A stretch of DNA of 64,000 bases from Allodiplogaster sudhausi (GCA_945643635.1 CALZFC010000019.1:2730001-2794000), one strand, 5' to 3'. Numbered from the stretch's first letter, positions 1 to 12,930 are shown. Made by a program: numbers and translations. Notes: generated from the sequence alone by a model not told the origin.

Positions 1-3000
1 TTTTGATTTACTGTAATAAAAAGTATGCAACCTGGATTGGTTCCTTTGACTCTCCTATAGAGAGTTCGGTTGCTTTTCTCCACTTTCCGAATCACTGAAT
101 CGTCATTTTTCTCGAAGAACAGCTGCAGCTTGCCGAACCACTGCAGAGGCCTCTTGCATTCGACACATTTCCTGAAATTTTAATATATAAATTTGCTTCT
201 TTTAGTTTTTGTTATGATTGAATAACATTTAATCATTAAAGCTGCAAAACACTGACTCGAGGTAGCAGAAGCAGTCCATGCAGTAGAATGCACAGCAAGA
301 GGGAGATATGCACGCGCGAACGTTGCTGAAAGGTCCAATATGCAGAGGAGAAGGAAAGAGAGAAAGAGAGAGAGAGAAAAGAGAGAGAGAATGAGAGAAG
401 CAGAGAAAAGCACACCTGGTGTCACAAACCCTGAGCTCGGGCTTCAGGCACTGCTCGCACTGGACTCGGCTCAAGCCGCGCTTCTTCATCAGCTGTCGCG
501 TCGTCTGTTCGAGAGCGATGAAGGGGTCGCGCTCAAAAGGTTCCATGAGTGCAAAAAGAAGTATTTTAAGAAAAAGACCCTAGTAATAAATACATATTGT
601 TTCAGAATCCTTACATATTAATAATTAATAGACACAGTTATAAAAACAAATAAACCGCGTTTTTAGTGTGCTTGACACCCTCGAAGAGATCCTGGCGATT
701 GCGCAGAATATAGAAGTAGAGATAGAGAGCGCGCGGACGACGGCGGGCAGGGTAGAGGACGTTGCCCAAGAAGACACGGGCTCGGACTGCGTACACCTGA
801 TAAGGGATGAGTTCATTGGGAAGAGTGGGAAGAGAGGGAGAGAGAGGGAAGAGAGAGAGAAGAGAGAAAGAGAGAGAGAGAGAGAAAGAGAGAGAGCGAC
901 AGGGAAGGCCATGATGAATGAATACAATGGCAAGAAAGCCATTATTCATTAGCAATAAGTTAATTAAGAAACATCCTCTTCCACATTGCCTTCGTACCTG
1001 AACAAAATTGAGAATGATAGCCACGATGAACAAGAACGACTGAAGGTAGAAGAGACCCCACTCAGGCGGATTCGGCTCAGTGAAGCAACTGCGCCATCTT
1101 GAAAAAAATCTTTTATGATAGCAGAGAGTTGGAACCAAAACACCATAATAACTTTATTTCGAAACGCATCGGCGAATTTGTTCCAAGTCATCAAAAGTAG
1201 AATAAAAATGTAGTTTGAAGGACGCACGCTTTGTCCGCATCGGAGATTCCTTTGGCAACTGGATGAAAGGCCTCGAGAATTCCGTTGATAATCTTCGCAA
1301 TGATACCGTCGCCTTTTATCTGATATCAATAGCTAGTTACATTTATTTCTTTTAAACGAAGAATCTTGAGTTTGCTAATCTTGAAAACTAAAATAGACCT
1401 TGTATTCAAAGTGGTCCGGAATGTCGAGTCGAAGCAAGTTCGTAACTGCGTATCCACCGTAGAGCATCTTTAAAAAATAATTCTAACATAAAACTAAAAT
1501 GTTTTCGCTCCAAACTGTACCAATTAAATCTACAAACCTCATAAACGACAACGTCGAGGAAGAAGAAAATAGTCGGAACAATCATCATCACAATGGTCAT
1601 GATTGTCTGGAAAAGAAGAATTTAATAGAATCAAGTGGTAAGAGTTGATAATGCACTGGACATCAGGAGGAAAACGCACGCGAAGGATTAGCAGTCCCCG
1701 CTCTCCGGTCGTCATCCATTTACGCCAGAGAACGCCCATCTACAAGGGAAAGGATCAGTTCGGGTACACATTGACAACTTCTTCTTATACCAACTGAAGT
1801 TGATGAATATCACAGAAAAGAATATCAGTGACTTTCCTCTTTTCAATCTTCGTAAGCGGAAGCAGCCGCTGATATCCGTGCTGAACTCTCTCCGCGTCAA
1901 TCTCACGAAATTCAGACGTAATCAGCACGTTCTTGTAGTCTTCGTGGAAGTTGAACATGTACACGAATTTGCATTCCTTTAATTAAAAATGATTAATTCG
2001 TTTTCAAGTGCTCATTTGAAAGTGAAAATCGTTTTCTCGGATAATTTGAAGGAGGAATAAAAGGTATAATGCCATGCTAGAAAGCTGCTTGGAGCTAACA
2101 TTGTAGAAGGGAACAATGAAGGTGAGCGGTATGAGAACGTAAAGGATCATATCGTCCAAGAACAGGAGGAATTCTGAAAATGCCTTGAACTCTTTCTTCA
2201 GAACTGCGGCGGTCCGATTGAAAGTGAAGCCGTTTTTCCTTAAAAAAAAATTGAATTATTTTTCCTTCCTTGTTGTTATACTTTCTAGATTGAAATGCAC
2301 ATCTATTTAAAACCCCAAACGGACATTTCGTTATGGTGCGAGACGTTGAAGATGATCTGGATCTTCTTGACATTCTTCCAATCGGATAGCTGAGAAAACT
2401 CTCTTTCATTTGCCATTTTGTTCAATAACATTATATTACTATTCTTAACTACTCAGTTCAATTAGGTAATAAGTGGCAAGCTGATTCCTAAAACGAAAGA
2501 AGCAGAATAGCAATGAGAGGAAGAGCACTGGCCACTTGGGCGTACTGGTATCCGAGTGTGTACTTGGCCGTCTTCATGATCGGATTCGTACTGCTTCGTG
2601 CGAAGGGAACGGCTCCATCCACTAGAGCCTGAAAGGGTGCAATTTATTTTTCTTATTGTTTGAAAATTCAATATATTTGACATATTCAATGTTTTTGCAT
2701 CACTTTTGCAGCATCGAATGGAGTCTCAATAAAACTCCACTATAAGGCTGTGTCTTCTGTTTTAGTTATGTAATTCAAAAGTAACCCACAGATTTGACAT
2801 GCCCGGGAAAACGGCAGACTGCGCCAAGCGCACTCTTTGCCGTGTCGCACAACTGAAATGAGGGCATTTCTAACGTTTGTGTCGAGCAGCCTCTTAATTT
2901 ATTTTCTAAGTTCTTATAATGCATAACATTTGCAAATCTTTCAGGACGAGAACCTCCCTTGAATTGTAAGGCAGAGATGCAATAATTGGCTCTTTTTGTT

Positions 3001-5015
3001 AGCAAAAGCCGCTCCACTCTTCTGCCTCATTTCAAGTGTTGCCAATAGTGCCCTTTTTTTATTCCCGCCATGGACAGGCATTGTATGGACGCGACACTCA
3101 CAATTTCAACTCCTTCGATCGGTCTGCACGTCGACGGGAAAGGAAAGTTGTACTTGCAAGCGACGCTCGCTTCGTAGATGGCATTCAGGCACTGCAAATG
3201 CTTGATGTCTAGCCGCCTTTTATCCTTTTATAATTAACGTCTTCTAAATTCATATGAAAAAAATATTCCAAGCTTGCATGCCCTTTGATGCGGATGGATA
3301 AGAAGTTCCTGGCACTTCTTCGTAAGCTTCGTCAATGAAGTGAAATGCTTCTTGACCGATTCTACCACTCTGGAAAACTTTTATTCATTGCCTTTCATAC
3401 GTCTTACTTTTTATTTATTAAACAACTATAGCTGGGACGGACTTGGAGACAGATTTGTATACGTTGCGTAATTTGTCTCTGAAGTCTCTGTATGGCAGCA
3501 GAAGACTCTTCACGAGCTTGCCAACAATTGATTCAGGCATCTAAATGCAGAAGCTAGCAAGCAGTTTGAATGGGGATTACGGTAAGTGTCTGGGTTCCTA
3601 GACGGAAGACTTGCACTTGCCGATTCGATGGTGTCCTGCGCCGAGTCTCGGATGTCTTTGACCGTGCCGGTCACCTGGCCAATCACGCAGTTTACGCTGT
3701 CCGCCGACTGCGAGATGTTAATCGCCGAATTCATCGTCGGGCCCTCAAACGGATGGTCATTCTAATCTTGATCTCTCAAAACCTCAAAGGCCATGGCGAT
3801 CACGATCAGCATTATGACATAGGCCATGTTTGAGAAGAGGATTCGCCACATGAAAAGCACGATGATCTGAAAGGCGGGCATGATTACATTATATGTTTAT
3901 AGAGTACATACTCTGAAATATTACTTTTTAAACGTTTAAAAAAGACGAACCTTCATGACACAAGGGAAGAAGAGAAGAATGCAGCCGAAGAGATGCACGA
4001 TCACAGAGACAATCACGGCCGATCTCAACAAACAAAGAATGGACTTGTATTCCGATACAAGTATTCAGGACCGTTTGGAATCAATACAAAAACAAAACAA
4101 AAAATTCCCATTAATTCAGCAGAGAAATTTAAATTTTTTCAGCGTTACAAACTTTCAGCACTTTCTTGGGAGTATTCATTCAGAAAGAGAGGGCTCGCAT
4201 TCTTTTTTTCGTGACCAATCAAGTCAAAAGTTGGTCAAATATAATCCCAGCTGTCATCTTGTTTCCTTCGCCGACAGTCGAGGTCGCTCGGGAAGATCTC
4301 TCGGAGAATTCCGTTCTGTGGCTCTCTCGTGATCTGCTTCCGTTCCACAGAAGAATGCTGAACCTATGCGGATTGGCTGAGTACTGCAAGGCGACGAGGG
4401 TGTAGAGAACGATTCCGAAGATCTCGAGGAGAACAAAGTTGCCGACCAGGCGGGCCAGGCCGTTTTCACTGAAATCAACCGCAACGTCTACATTTGATGC
4501 TGTGAAATGTGCTGAAAAACCCACCGTGTTCCGATCTTGAAGAAGCGATCATAGCGAGAGGAGACGACGAATGGCTCCCTGAAAGAAATTTCTGTTTTTT
4601 TTTTGTAGAAAAATATTCATGATCAAAGTTCTAAAATATCTTTGCAATCTTATGAGGAGCAACACGAAACTCTTTAAGCCTGGAATACATAATGCGTTTT
4701 TGTACCATGATCACATTCTCTTTAATAATTCCGGCACACTGCTAGGGGTGACTTGGCTTGCCACCAATCCGGTAACTCGCATAATTTTGAAATGACTGGC
4801 ACCTCCGTGCCATACGATCACACCAGAATGCAGCAGCACCTGAGGGGTGGATAGACGTGTGCGAGGTACTTCCTGAGTCTCTGCATCTTGGTGAGTCGAA
4901 GCTCCTCTCCTGCGATGCGACGACGCGCGTTGTCTGCCTCCAGCTCGAAGCGGAAGTGCGCGTTGCCCGCGGAGACCCGCGCGGAAATCAGCGAGCAGAT
5001 GCCCATGGCGGACAT
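1..5015 (-). CDS. DCST1/DCST2-like (SPE-42/Sneaky family) multi-pass membrane protein with C-terminal RING; 3' end outside window
   Basis: At least 14 exons read from about 5015 down to the window edge. Family hallmarks appear in order: a membrane exon near 3955-4050; a stretch around 3600-3760 with the pattern GPT-N-S-S-C seen in DC-STAMP proteins; cysteine pairs near 3120-3200 and 2780-2850; a membrane segment near 2100-2230 (DDMILYVLIPLTFIVPFY); the diagnostic block at 1850-1980 (NVLITSEFREIDAERVQHGY, then RLLPL); membrane segments near 1560-1610 and 1010-1100; and a C4C4 RING split between 425-545 (CEQC, C), 245-335 (C..CC..C..CFC) and 40-175 (CVEC). In worms and flies this family acts in sperm-egg interaction or sperm membrane function, so a sperm role is inferred. 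The first ATG directly follows a splice acceptor; another ATG near 5243 opens a signal-like peptide but meets a stop. The membership of exons above 4500 is less certain. Introns at 341-404 and 833-899 hold CT tracts in gene sense. Confidence 0.82.
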
Positions 5016-5832
5016 CTTAAAGTGGAGAAGTTGAAGAGTTTGAAAAAAAATAGAAAATGGATATCTTAAATGAAAGCGGGAGACGTGAAAACGAATAAAA
5101 CCTAAATAATCTTATAGAGATTAAAGATATAATGATTGCTGCGAAATAATAACCTTTAATCGAGAGCCGACCACCCGCTGCCAGCGTCAGAAGCAAGAAT
5201 GACTAAGCCCATCACTCCTGACAATCGAAGAAATGGCTTCATGCTAATATGCAATGGCAAATTTACATATAATTTTGCACGGTTCTCGAATTTTCGCACG
5301 CACCAGGAGTTCATTTCAAGAATATTCAGAGATTCATCGGTTGAAGCTCTCCTTCAATGAAGGAATGCCAGCATTTGTTGTAATCCTATCGTTCCATGAA
5401 TGATGCAAGCTATACCAAATACACTGATATCCTTCCGCCTCTGTCTCCCCCCTCCCCTTGCACCGCCCAATTTGTCACCGATCCTGGTCACTTCTTGCTG
5501 TTGTATGGGTTCGGAGCCCTAGGAAATCTGCAAATTAGATATCTATGTATATATGAATTGGCATAAACAACAAGCAAGAACAAGCAAAAAATCAAAAATT
5601 GGGGCCTATCGCTGAACAACTGCGGAAATGATCTACGGTAGAAGATAATGTCAATCACTGGAAAAGCACCACTTCTTCAAGCGAGGTAGGAATGGCAAAA
5701 GAGGGGAATTGGAATGTAACAGCGAACCGCTCCTATACGTAATAGAAAAAGCGGAAAATATACGTTCTCCTGTTCAATCTCTCTCCTCCTCTCTACCGCT
5801 TTCTTACTCTTTCCCTTCGCTCTTCCATTCGC

Positions 5833-5873
<41 letters not shown>

Positions 5874-6005
5874 CTCTCTTTACTTCATACTCTCGATCTC
5901 TTTAGCTCCCTCTCTCTCTCGTTCGCTCCCTTTATCTCTTCATCGTTCTCTCTTTCTCTTCCTCTTCCTCTCTCAATCTCTCTCTCTCCATCTCTCTTCC
6001 TATCT

Positions 6006-6050
<45 letters not shown>

Positions 6051-7103
6051 TGTCACTTCTCTCACATGCTCTCCCGCTCTTTCCCTGTGTCTCTCTTAAT
6101 TATGTTTCAAACATTGCCTGTCTTCCACTTCCACATCAAAGCCTGAAGGTCGGTTCCAGTACTCTTGATCAAAAGAGCAATTCAACTTCTTTTGTTTAAC
6201 ACTATCTTTGCTTTTTCTTCTATCCCTTTCGCATCTTCTTTCCTATTTTAGACTACTTTCCTTTCTCTCTGGGTGTCTCTCTCTCTCTCTCTCTCTCCCT
6301 CTCTCGCCCTCTCTCTCCACGCTTATCACCTTTTCACCGAACCTAGCAAACAGCCGTCATGGTAACAAGAATTTAACTGTATGTAATTGTCGATGTGACT
6401 TTATTAAGAAGTGCACAGTCAGATCGACTGTGTGACTGCGCTGTTCAAATCTGGTTGACATCACGCATGACCATCTTCATTTACCAGCAAATAAGAGCCA
6501 TATACATATATATTTGCATTGTTTATTTTCACTAACTCAAAATGAGCATTATTAAACACAGATTAAAATCACTCCCTAAACCGCGATCTCGTTACCATGT
6601 TATTTTGCGTCTATATATGTATGTACATTTAATTTTTTTTTCTTGAGCCATTTCCATACTTCACTCATGAAATATTAGATGATTAATAGCAATAAACGTC
6701 GAAGATTGTTTAGAAAAATACATTGTCTTGCAAACAACGAGCTAAACGACCGTTGATATTACCATCGTCTCGCTCTCCCTCTCTCGCTCTCAATTTCTTT
6801 CTACCCCTCTCTTCATCATGCACATATGAAGAAATATGCTCAAACTCACCCAAGTAGTTATTGTTTTGTTTAATTTTTTTCAATAATGAATTCACGTAGA
6901 ATTTTTTCCACGAACAAAACGCGCAAGCTTGTGTTTAAGGACATGCCTTTTCCAGCAATGTTATGCGACGAATTTCCCTTTTGAAATGATCAAACATGAA
7001 TGCTGGAACTTTGTGTCATAATGAATGAGTAAACTGTAATCGAGACTCACGAATTTCAGTCAATTGAAAACTGTTTTCTTAGAATTTTAAGGTATCTTCA
7101 TTC
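5016..7103. other. Intergenic region between two divergent genes
   Basis: No convincing exon is visible. The region separates the 5' end of the minus-strand DCST-like gene from the 5' end of the plus-strand MFSD8 gene, so both promoters should lie here. It holds a long CT-rich block and a second short one at about 6270-6320. The rest is A+T-rich and unremarkable. Confidence 0.6.
5777..6055. repeat. CT-rich microsatellite block
   Basis: Almost pure pyrimidine on the plus strand for about 280 bases. It includes an uninterrupted (TC)n run at roughly 6009-6049. The serine/leucine-rich open frames across it are a by-product of the repeat. Confidence 0.95.
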
Positions 7104-10100
7104 ATGACGACGAAGTCGGGCAGCAAGATCGCTGATGTCGTTCATTGCGCCGAAGCTATTTCAAATATCAGCGACTCCGCTTCAAGTTCAACGATATCTC
7201 CTTGCTTAAAGTACAGTTGCTGGCGATGTTTGTTTTCCATTGCATTATTATTTTTATTATACACATAATTCATCAGTTAAGCATTAATTTTTCTCGTACT
7301 CAGGAAAGAGAAGAAGACACATTGGCCATCAATTTATCTTCTAGCCGTATTGACAACAATTAGCGGAATACAAATATCCGTCTTCTTTGCGTCGTTGTAT
7401 CCCTACATTAACCTTGTGCGGTTTTAATCAATGATGATCTCCTTATCAAAATTAATAAAATCTCTATTTGTTCTCGTTCGCCAGGTGGATCCAACGGCCG
7501 GTGTCAAATTCTTCGGTCTCATAACATCGGCCTATTCAGTGGGCCAAGCGATAACGGCGCCACTCTTCGGCCATTGGATGAACAAGTCCAAGTCTGGTAA
7601 GGAGGATCACTTCTTTTCATGATTCCTATAATCGATTTCCTAGTTCGAAGGCCGCTAACGGCCGGTCTAACCCTGGCGACCGTCTCTAATCTCATGTACT
7701 GCTTTGTCGAGTGCTTTACTGAGACAAACCGCCGATATGTCATGTTTGTCTGCAGGTCTGGATCATCTTTCACATTATATACATATGTAAGTTGTTTTTC
7801 CACATATTCGGATTGTTCTGTATAACGCAGCAAAGTACATGGATACTTTCTCAGACTCTTCGTGGGTGCCGCATGCGGCACAACGAGCGTAATGCGTGCG
7901 TACGCGTCCACGGCGTCGCTCGACGCGGACAGACCGCGTGCCATTGCCGCGTTGCAAGCGGCGTACTTCTTTGGAATGACCATCGGACCGGGCATTCAGG
8001 TGATGGAGGAGTCTGTGAAGAAGACATCCGCCGCGATCTGAGAGAGTATCAAAATGGCCCTGGACCCGGCAAAATCAGATCTCGCTCCAACGCGGTTTAT
8101 ACATATGTATGTAGGTACTTTTTAACACGATGAAGCGGATGGAATGGGTCCGGGAGTCTACAAACACCATTTTGGCGAGCCGTGCGAGGTTTAAAATACA
8201 AGTGCTCGGTCGCAGTTGCAGAGATGGCCTCATATTCGCGTTCGCAGCTTCTCTCATAATAGAGCAATATTTTCAAAATTTTCATCATAACTAGTCGTGA
8301 TTTAAGCTGCCCAATTAGAATTTGAAAATAATCACTTTTAGAGCCTTTCAAAACTGTCACAAAAATTGCGCTATTACGTGCGATACTGCGAACACGAATG
8401 TGCGGCCATCTCCGCAACTCTCATCGAGCTCTTGCATTTTAAACCTCGCACTGCTAGCCAAAATGGCTTTTTAGAATTCCACACGTTTCTCCGTGTTAAA
8501 AAGTTTTGAGCTAAATCTAATTTTGCCGGGTCCCTGTCACTTTAGGTTCCTTACGAATCTCTCGCAAATCGCGTCATATTGCGTTTCAAGCAACTCTTTA
8601 GGCTTCCCTTGGCGTGGTTGGCTACCCGGGCTACTCGCTCGGCTCGTGGCTCTCCATCTCGATGTACACTGCGCCGGCCTGGCTCGCCTCAGGGGCCAAC
8701 TTAATTTCTCTGCTCTTTCTGTGGTTGATGCTGAAAGAGGATTACGTGGGATTGGCCGACGGAGTGGATGACGAAGAACAAAGTCAGAGTTTTCGGAGCT
8801 TCCAGATCTTACGTAGGAAAAAAACATAAATTAATGTTATATTTTTTTATTGTTTTAAGACTTGTTTACTGCTCTGCCCCGATTCGACAAAGTAGCGGTC
8901 GCCGTCTGCATCTCCACGCAGTTCATCGTTAACTACACCCTCACGAACATTGAGACGTTAGAACCTCGTAAATCCACCAATCATGACAAATAAAATAAGT
9001 GACTAGACTTTTTGATTTATACAATAAGACAGACAACCTTGATGAAAATGTCCTGCAGCCTCGACACGATGTACTCGATGGCCATGTTCGGCTGGACAGA
9101 GAAACAGGCGGCTGTAAACAATGGCTTCTTGAAGGTTAATCATATTTTTTATTTATTTTTGTATTGCCACAATTTCTTGAGCGAGATATTCAGGCGAGTG
9201 CCGGAGTCTGCTCGCTCTTCACGACCATTTTGTTTGCTTGGAAGCTCGGGCCAATGTTTGTTCCGATTTTTTTTTCAATATTTATTTCCAAAATTGTGTT
9301 CGCTAAATTAATACTACCATAAATAGTAAACGAAAAAATTGTTCTTGTAAGTATTAGCTGCTATTTGCGGAAGAAATATAGTGGAATCCAAAAATTTGAC
9401 TTTTTTCTATGAAAACATTTTGTGATGTAATTACAAGAATCTACCGCTAGAACCCTGCCTTGCTCATTGCCAGAGTCTCCCGCCACAAGATGGAGAGAGT
9501 GCTAACCATGTCCGGCATATTCCTCATGATACTCTACTACCTTGTCACTTATCCTTGGCCTTTCTCTGGTGACATCATCACGTACTGGAATACGAGTCAG
9601 TCCATATTTACTTAATTTAAATCTACTGTATATGACTGAACATTTGCCCTGAACATTTTCATGGAACACTAGAACGTGTCTCTTTTTTTCTACAAGATTT
9701 CTTCAAAATATATCGATTTATAAATGAAACTAAAACAATAATAATGAAATTGGCACTACATCTGCAGCTGATGAAAACGGCTCGCCAGTGTTGGTGGGCT
9801 GCAATCCAGCTCGTTTTCCATGGTGCGGCCACACTCATCAGGTCAACTTCTGGGTCTGGGCCAGCATGAATTCGTTCGCGTTTTTTGGTTCGTCAAAAGG
9901 AATTTTTTTTTGCGTATTAATAAACAAAGATTGCTCGCAGTCGGGCTACCGCTGCTGAACGTGTCCATGAATACGCTGTTCAGTAGAATTCTGGGAGGAA
10001 GACGACAAGGAAGCATGCAGGCGAGTCGATTATTTTCATCGTTTTTTTATTATTATTTTATCCCTTAGTAGACATTGAAATTGAAAAAAAAAATTAAAAG

Positions 10101-10819
10101 AATGCACATATTTATTCGAGAGGATTGAGTGAAAGGCACATGAAAAAAGCTCACGTCTTATCAGGGCCTTCAAACTTGTGTCGGATGTTTCGCACGAATT
10201 ATCGGTCCCCTCGTTGTCTCAGCCCTCTTCGCACAACATGGTTGATGACGATTTAAGTTATTTCATGTAGTTTGAAAGTACATTAAAAACAAATTATAAA
10301 AATGAATAATAAATTGAATTACAAAATGACAGGCTGCGAGTTTCGAGAAGAGGGAGAGTCGTTATTGCCGATTTCGAGAAGAGGGAGAGTCGTTATTGCC
10401 GATCTATAAGGGATTGTAAAATAGAATAAACTGTGTCATATCCCACCTCACTAGGAGTATCCCAGTGAGGCATCGCCTAAAGGCACTTAAGTGCTCAACA
10501 GTAAACAGATGAACTGTGTAGGACCTAAATGGCTTCCCAAAAACAATTTTAGAATAAGCTATTTCTCAAGTATGTCTACAGTATACAGAGATAAACAAAA
10601 AAAACTTTATTTCTGAAATCTTCGTTGTAGGGGGTCATTGTGGAAAAAAATGTACGAATTTAAGGCCCCGAACTGACGTGGGCAGTCGAGATCGCCTTTC
10701 TCTCCGCCGGTTTCCTGCTCTGGGTTGTCTTCTTCCGCCGTCTTGTCCCGTTGCGAGTGTCGCCGAAGCCGGGCAAATTTGTCCGCCTTCCCGGCGATGC
10801 AGTCAAGTACCGATTCTAG
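7104..10819 (+). CDS. MFSD8: MFSD8 (CLN7)-like major facilitator superfamily membrane transporter
   Basis: About 13 exons starting at ATG 7104: 7104-7210, 7304-7415, 7484-7596, 7644-7755, 7855-7999, 8602-8812, 8870-8955, 9059-9134, then exons near 9194, 9474, 9767, 9945 and 10167, and a last exon of about 10666-10819. Family marks: a first membrane helix (YLLAVLTTISGIQISVFFAS); VDPTA followed by YSVGQ and APLFGHW (the conserved loop after helix 2); ARIIGPLVVSALFAQHG near the C terminus; SRILGGRRQG in the helix 9-10 loop; and WCGHTHQ aligning with the cysteine-containing lumenal loop of vertebrate MFSD8. MFSD8 is a lysosomal/endosomal 12-helix protein reported to act in chloride handling. The 9945 exon ends in a GC donor (CAG/GCGAGT), and phase across that junction is kept. 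The intron 8000-8601 carries a fold-back element and the last intron a 31-bp tandem duplication. The charged tail is short. Confidence 0.87.
8062..8533. mobile_element. Fold-back (MITE-like) inverted-repeat element in an MFSD8 intron
   Basis: Two imperfect inverted arms of about 200 bp each (about 8062-8270 and 8330-8533). The ends read GGACCCGGCAAAATCAGAT and the reverse complement of ATCTAATTTTGCCGGGTCC, one base different. Inner matching blocks include GTGCGAGGTTTAAAAT, GTTGC.GAGATGGCC and TTCGCAG. There is no coding capacity. No clean target-site duplication is visible, so the superfamily is not assigned. The arms have diverged by many substitutions and a left-arm insertion carrying ACATATGTATGT, so the insertion is old. 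Confidence 0.75.
10341..10402. repeat. 31-bp perfect tandem duplication in the last MFSD8 intron
   Basis: Two adjacent identical 31-base copies, 10341-10371 and 10372-10402, each starting TTTCGAGAAGAGGGAGAG. The site is intronic, between the ARIIGPL exon and the final exon. Confidence 0.93.
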
Positions 10820-11231
10820 CCGTGTACTGAATTCCAGTGACTTATAGTCCATTAGTACTATTCTTTTGTTATAAACTCTCAATGGTCAGACTTGAGTTGA
10901 AATCCACTAGTGAAGCGTGACTTCCGGAACACAAAAAACAACAACGGCATTCCAGGATTCCGAAAAAAAACACAAGGACTCGATTCATTCTCATCTTGGA
11001 AGATGAAGTATGAAGAATTATATGCATTCATCCAATGTTTTACGAAAGATTGCTCACATTTTCCTGAATGAAAGTGTTGAAAATTACAAAATGGCAAGGT
11101 TTATACGATTGGGTGAAACTCGAAGAAAAGGAATTCAGAAGATTGGTGCCAACGGAGTGCCATCGTCCACCTAAAAAGGATCATCTCCTAGAGTAGATCT
11201 CGTATTCATGCCATCAATAACAGTGACTTCA

Positions 11232-12598
11232 TCACTGCTCGCTAACCCGCCTTGCTCCTTCCTCCGCGACCATTTGTTCCTTGAAGCGAATGTCCTCTGC
11301 AGGGATGAAGAAGCGAGTGGGCAGAGCCTTCATCTGATATATTCCTCCCTTTGTGCTGACCTCAAGGTGGCATGAAAAAGAACGAGATTGTCGCCTGATT
11401 TCTCAAAATTTCAAATAATTGGTTAAAGACATTTTCCTTCGACTCGGCGCAAATACTATCAGCTTCACTTTCCTCATCTTCACCTTCCTGAAAGTGAAGA
11501 GACATTAGTAAGCTGTATGAAACAAACTAATTGACAGATTATTTAATTAACGTCAATAAATAAAACTTTTTAAACAAATTATATCTTATTTAACTGACCT
11601 TCTTGTCTCCCTTGCTCTTCGCTGTGGATTCCTCTTTCTTCTTCATTTCCTCAGGGAAAAGCTATAATCAGTTCCAATCATTAAAAGTATTAAGCAACAA
11701 GTCAATAATAAACAGAACAGAAAGAAAAATGACCTCTCCGTAACCAGCGAAACTCGTGGACACAGCCGAGATCGCAGCACCGCTCGTGTACGGTTCCTTG
11801 TCGACGCTGAAAGAAGCAACATGGCTATTCGAAACAGTTATTTTAATGAGAAAAGCAAGATGAAAACGAGTCACACTTAAACTTAACTAATTCAACATAT
11901 ATAAGGATTTAACTATCCAGTAGAAATGATTCTAATAAGTGTATGAGCCAGGATCCTCTGCGCATTCTCCAGCATGTCTGCGAACAGGCCGACTTCCTTG
12001 ATCTCTTGCGCGAGAAGATCGAGTCCATGCAGTCTGATCAAGTCAATCATTTCTCTCCTCGACGTCTTTCCAAGTCAATCAGTAAAAACTTTTGTATCAT
12101 AAATATCATTGAGAGTTCTAAGAATACTGTTTCCAAGCAGAATCACAGGCACGAAAACCTTGAGAGGAAACATCTTCCTCTTGAAGTGGCCCTTTAGCAG
12201 AGCCTTGTAGGCAGCTTCGAGGATCGCCTTCAGCTCCTTCAGCAGCTCACGCTGCACCACGCTACTCTTGCTCACGTGTTCCTGACTACTTTTCCTTTAT
12301 TTTACATTCTTAATGACACTAGAACGTATTACATTTTTTTTCAACTTGATGGTAAGCGGAATGGTCTCCTACGATTAGTTTCTTGCTGATCTCGTTAAAC
12401 TATGAAAAATACAGAAAACGAATTAATTCTTTGCATAAAATTGATCAAAAAACGAGGAAATTAATGATTTGATGATGCGCAACGTGGCAAAGATAATTCC
12501 TACAATATCATTTTAAACTCTCGCACGTTCGCTCTCGCGTTTTCCTTTAATAACGCACGTATTACCAAACTCGAGCTCATTTGCATGGCAGCGAGCAT
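11232..12598 (-). CDS. Unrecognised small multi-exon gene (helical, charged C-terminal part)
   Basis: Seven or so exons with usable splice signals: ATG at 12598 (MLAAMQMSSSL, then donor GTAATA); about 12352-12405 (FNEISKKLIVGDHSAYHQ); about 12165-12290 (VVQRELLKELKAILEAAYKA); about 11945-12065 (MIDLIRLHGLDLLAQEIKEV); about 11735-11805 (SGAAISAVSTSFAGYGE); about 11580-11660 (LFPEEMKKKEESTAKSKGD); about 11450-11490 (acidic); and a last exon ending in TGA at 11232 (ALPTRFFIPAEDIRFKEQMV). The predicted product is mostly amphipathic helix followed by a Lys/Glu-rich linker. No family was recognised and no membrane segment is clear once the introns are removed. The 3' end joins the MFSD8 gene tail to tail. 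The exons look coding in composition, but their chaining is by eye only. Confidence 0.42.
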
Positions 12599-12789
12599 AA
12601 GAGCCGCCTTCACCTTCCACAATCATTCTTGCCCGAAGCGATCTGCCGAGACGGCTGGCTGCCGCACTGCTCTGCCTCGCTCATCATCGATTTGGTTCAT
12701 TCACATTGCATTTATTTCCAAATTTATGCTACGAGCGGCAAGTTTAAATAATTTTATTAAAAAAATAAATATATAAATAAATAAAAGCA

Positions 12790-12930
12790 TTCTGAAAAGG
12801 AGCCAGCAAAGGCGGAGGCGCCGCGGCGTACGCCGGCGCCGCTCAGCGAGCCGCCGCCAGTCGCCGGCGTCAAGAGCGATACGCCGGACTCCATCTTCAA
12901 CAACCTCGTCCACTTCTGGGCTGGCACTTT
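12790..12930 (+). other. Possible isolated coding exon, proline/alanine-rich
   Basis: This GC-rich open stretch in otherwise A+T-rich DNA reads EAPRRTPAPLSEPPPVAG and then SIFNNLVHFWAG. An AG acceptor-like site precedes it (CTGAAAAG). No partner exon could be identified on either side. It could be the start or a leftover of a gene, or the minus-strand reading could be relevant. From here to 13546 nothing else convincing is seen. Confidence 0.22.

Noticed and set aside
5709..6146. Long Ser/Leu-rich open frame on the plus strand
   Set aside because: It is produced by the CT dinucleotide repeat, which never forms stop codons in any frame. The same applies to frames at 23837-24323, 25666-26110, 26124-26789, 33774-34199, 47124-47546, 49248-49737, 52213-52614 and 55832-56447.
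12701..12913. Minus-strand frame with a hydrophobic stretch opposite the Pro/Ala-rich exon candidate
   Set aside because: The Arg-rich part mirrors the GC-rich plus-strand exon candidate and the hydrophobic part mirrors an A+T-rich run; no splice support.
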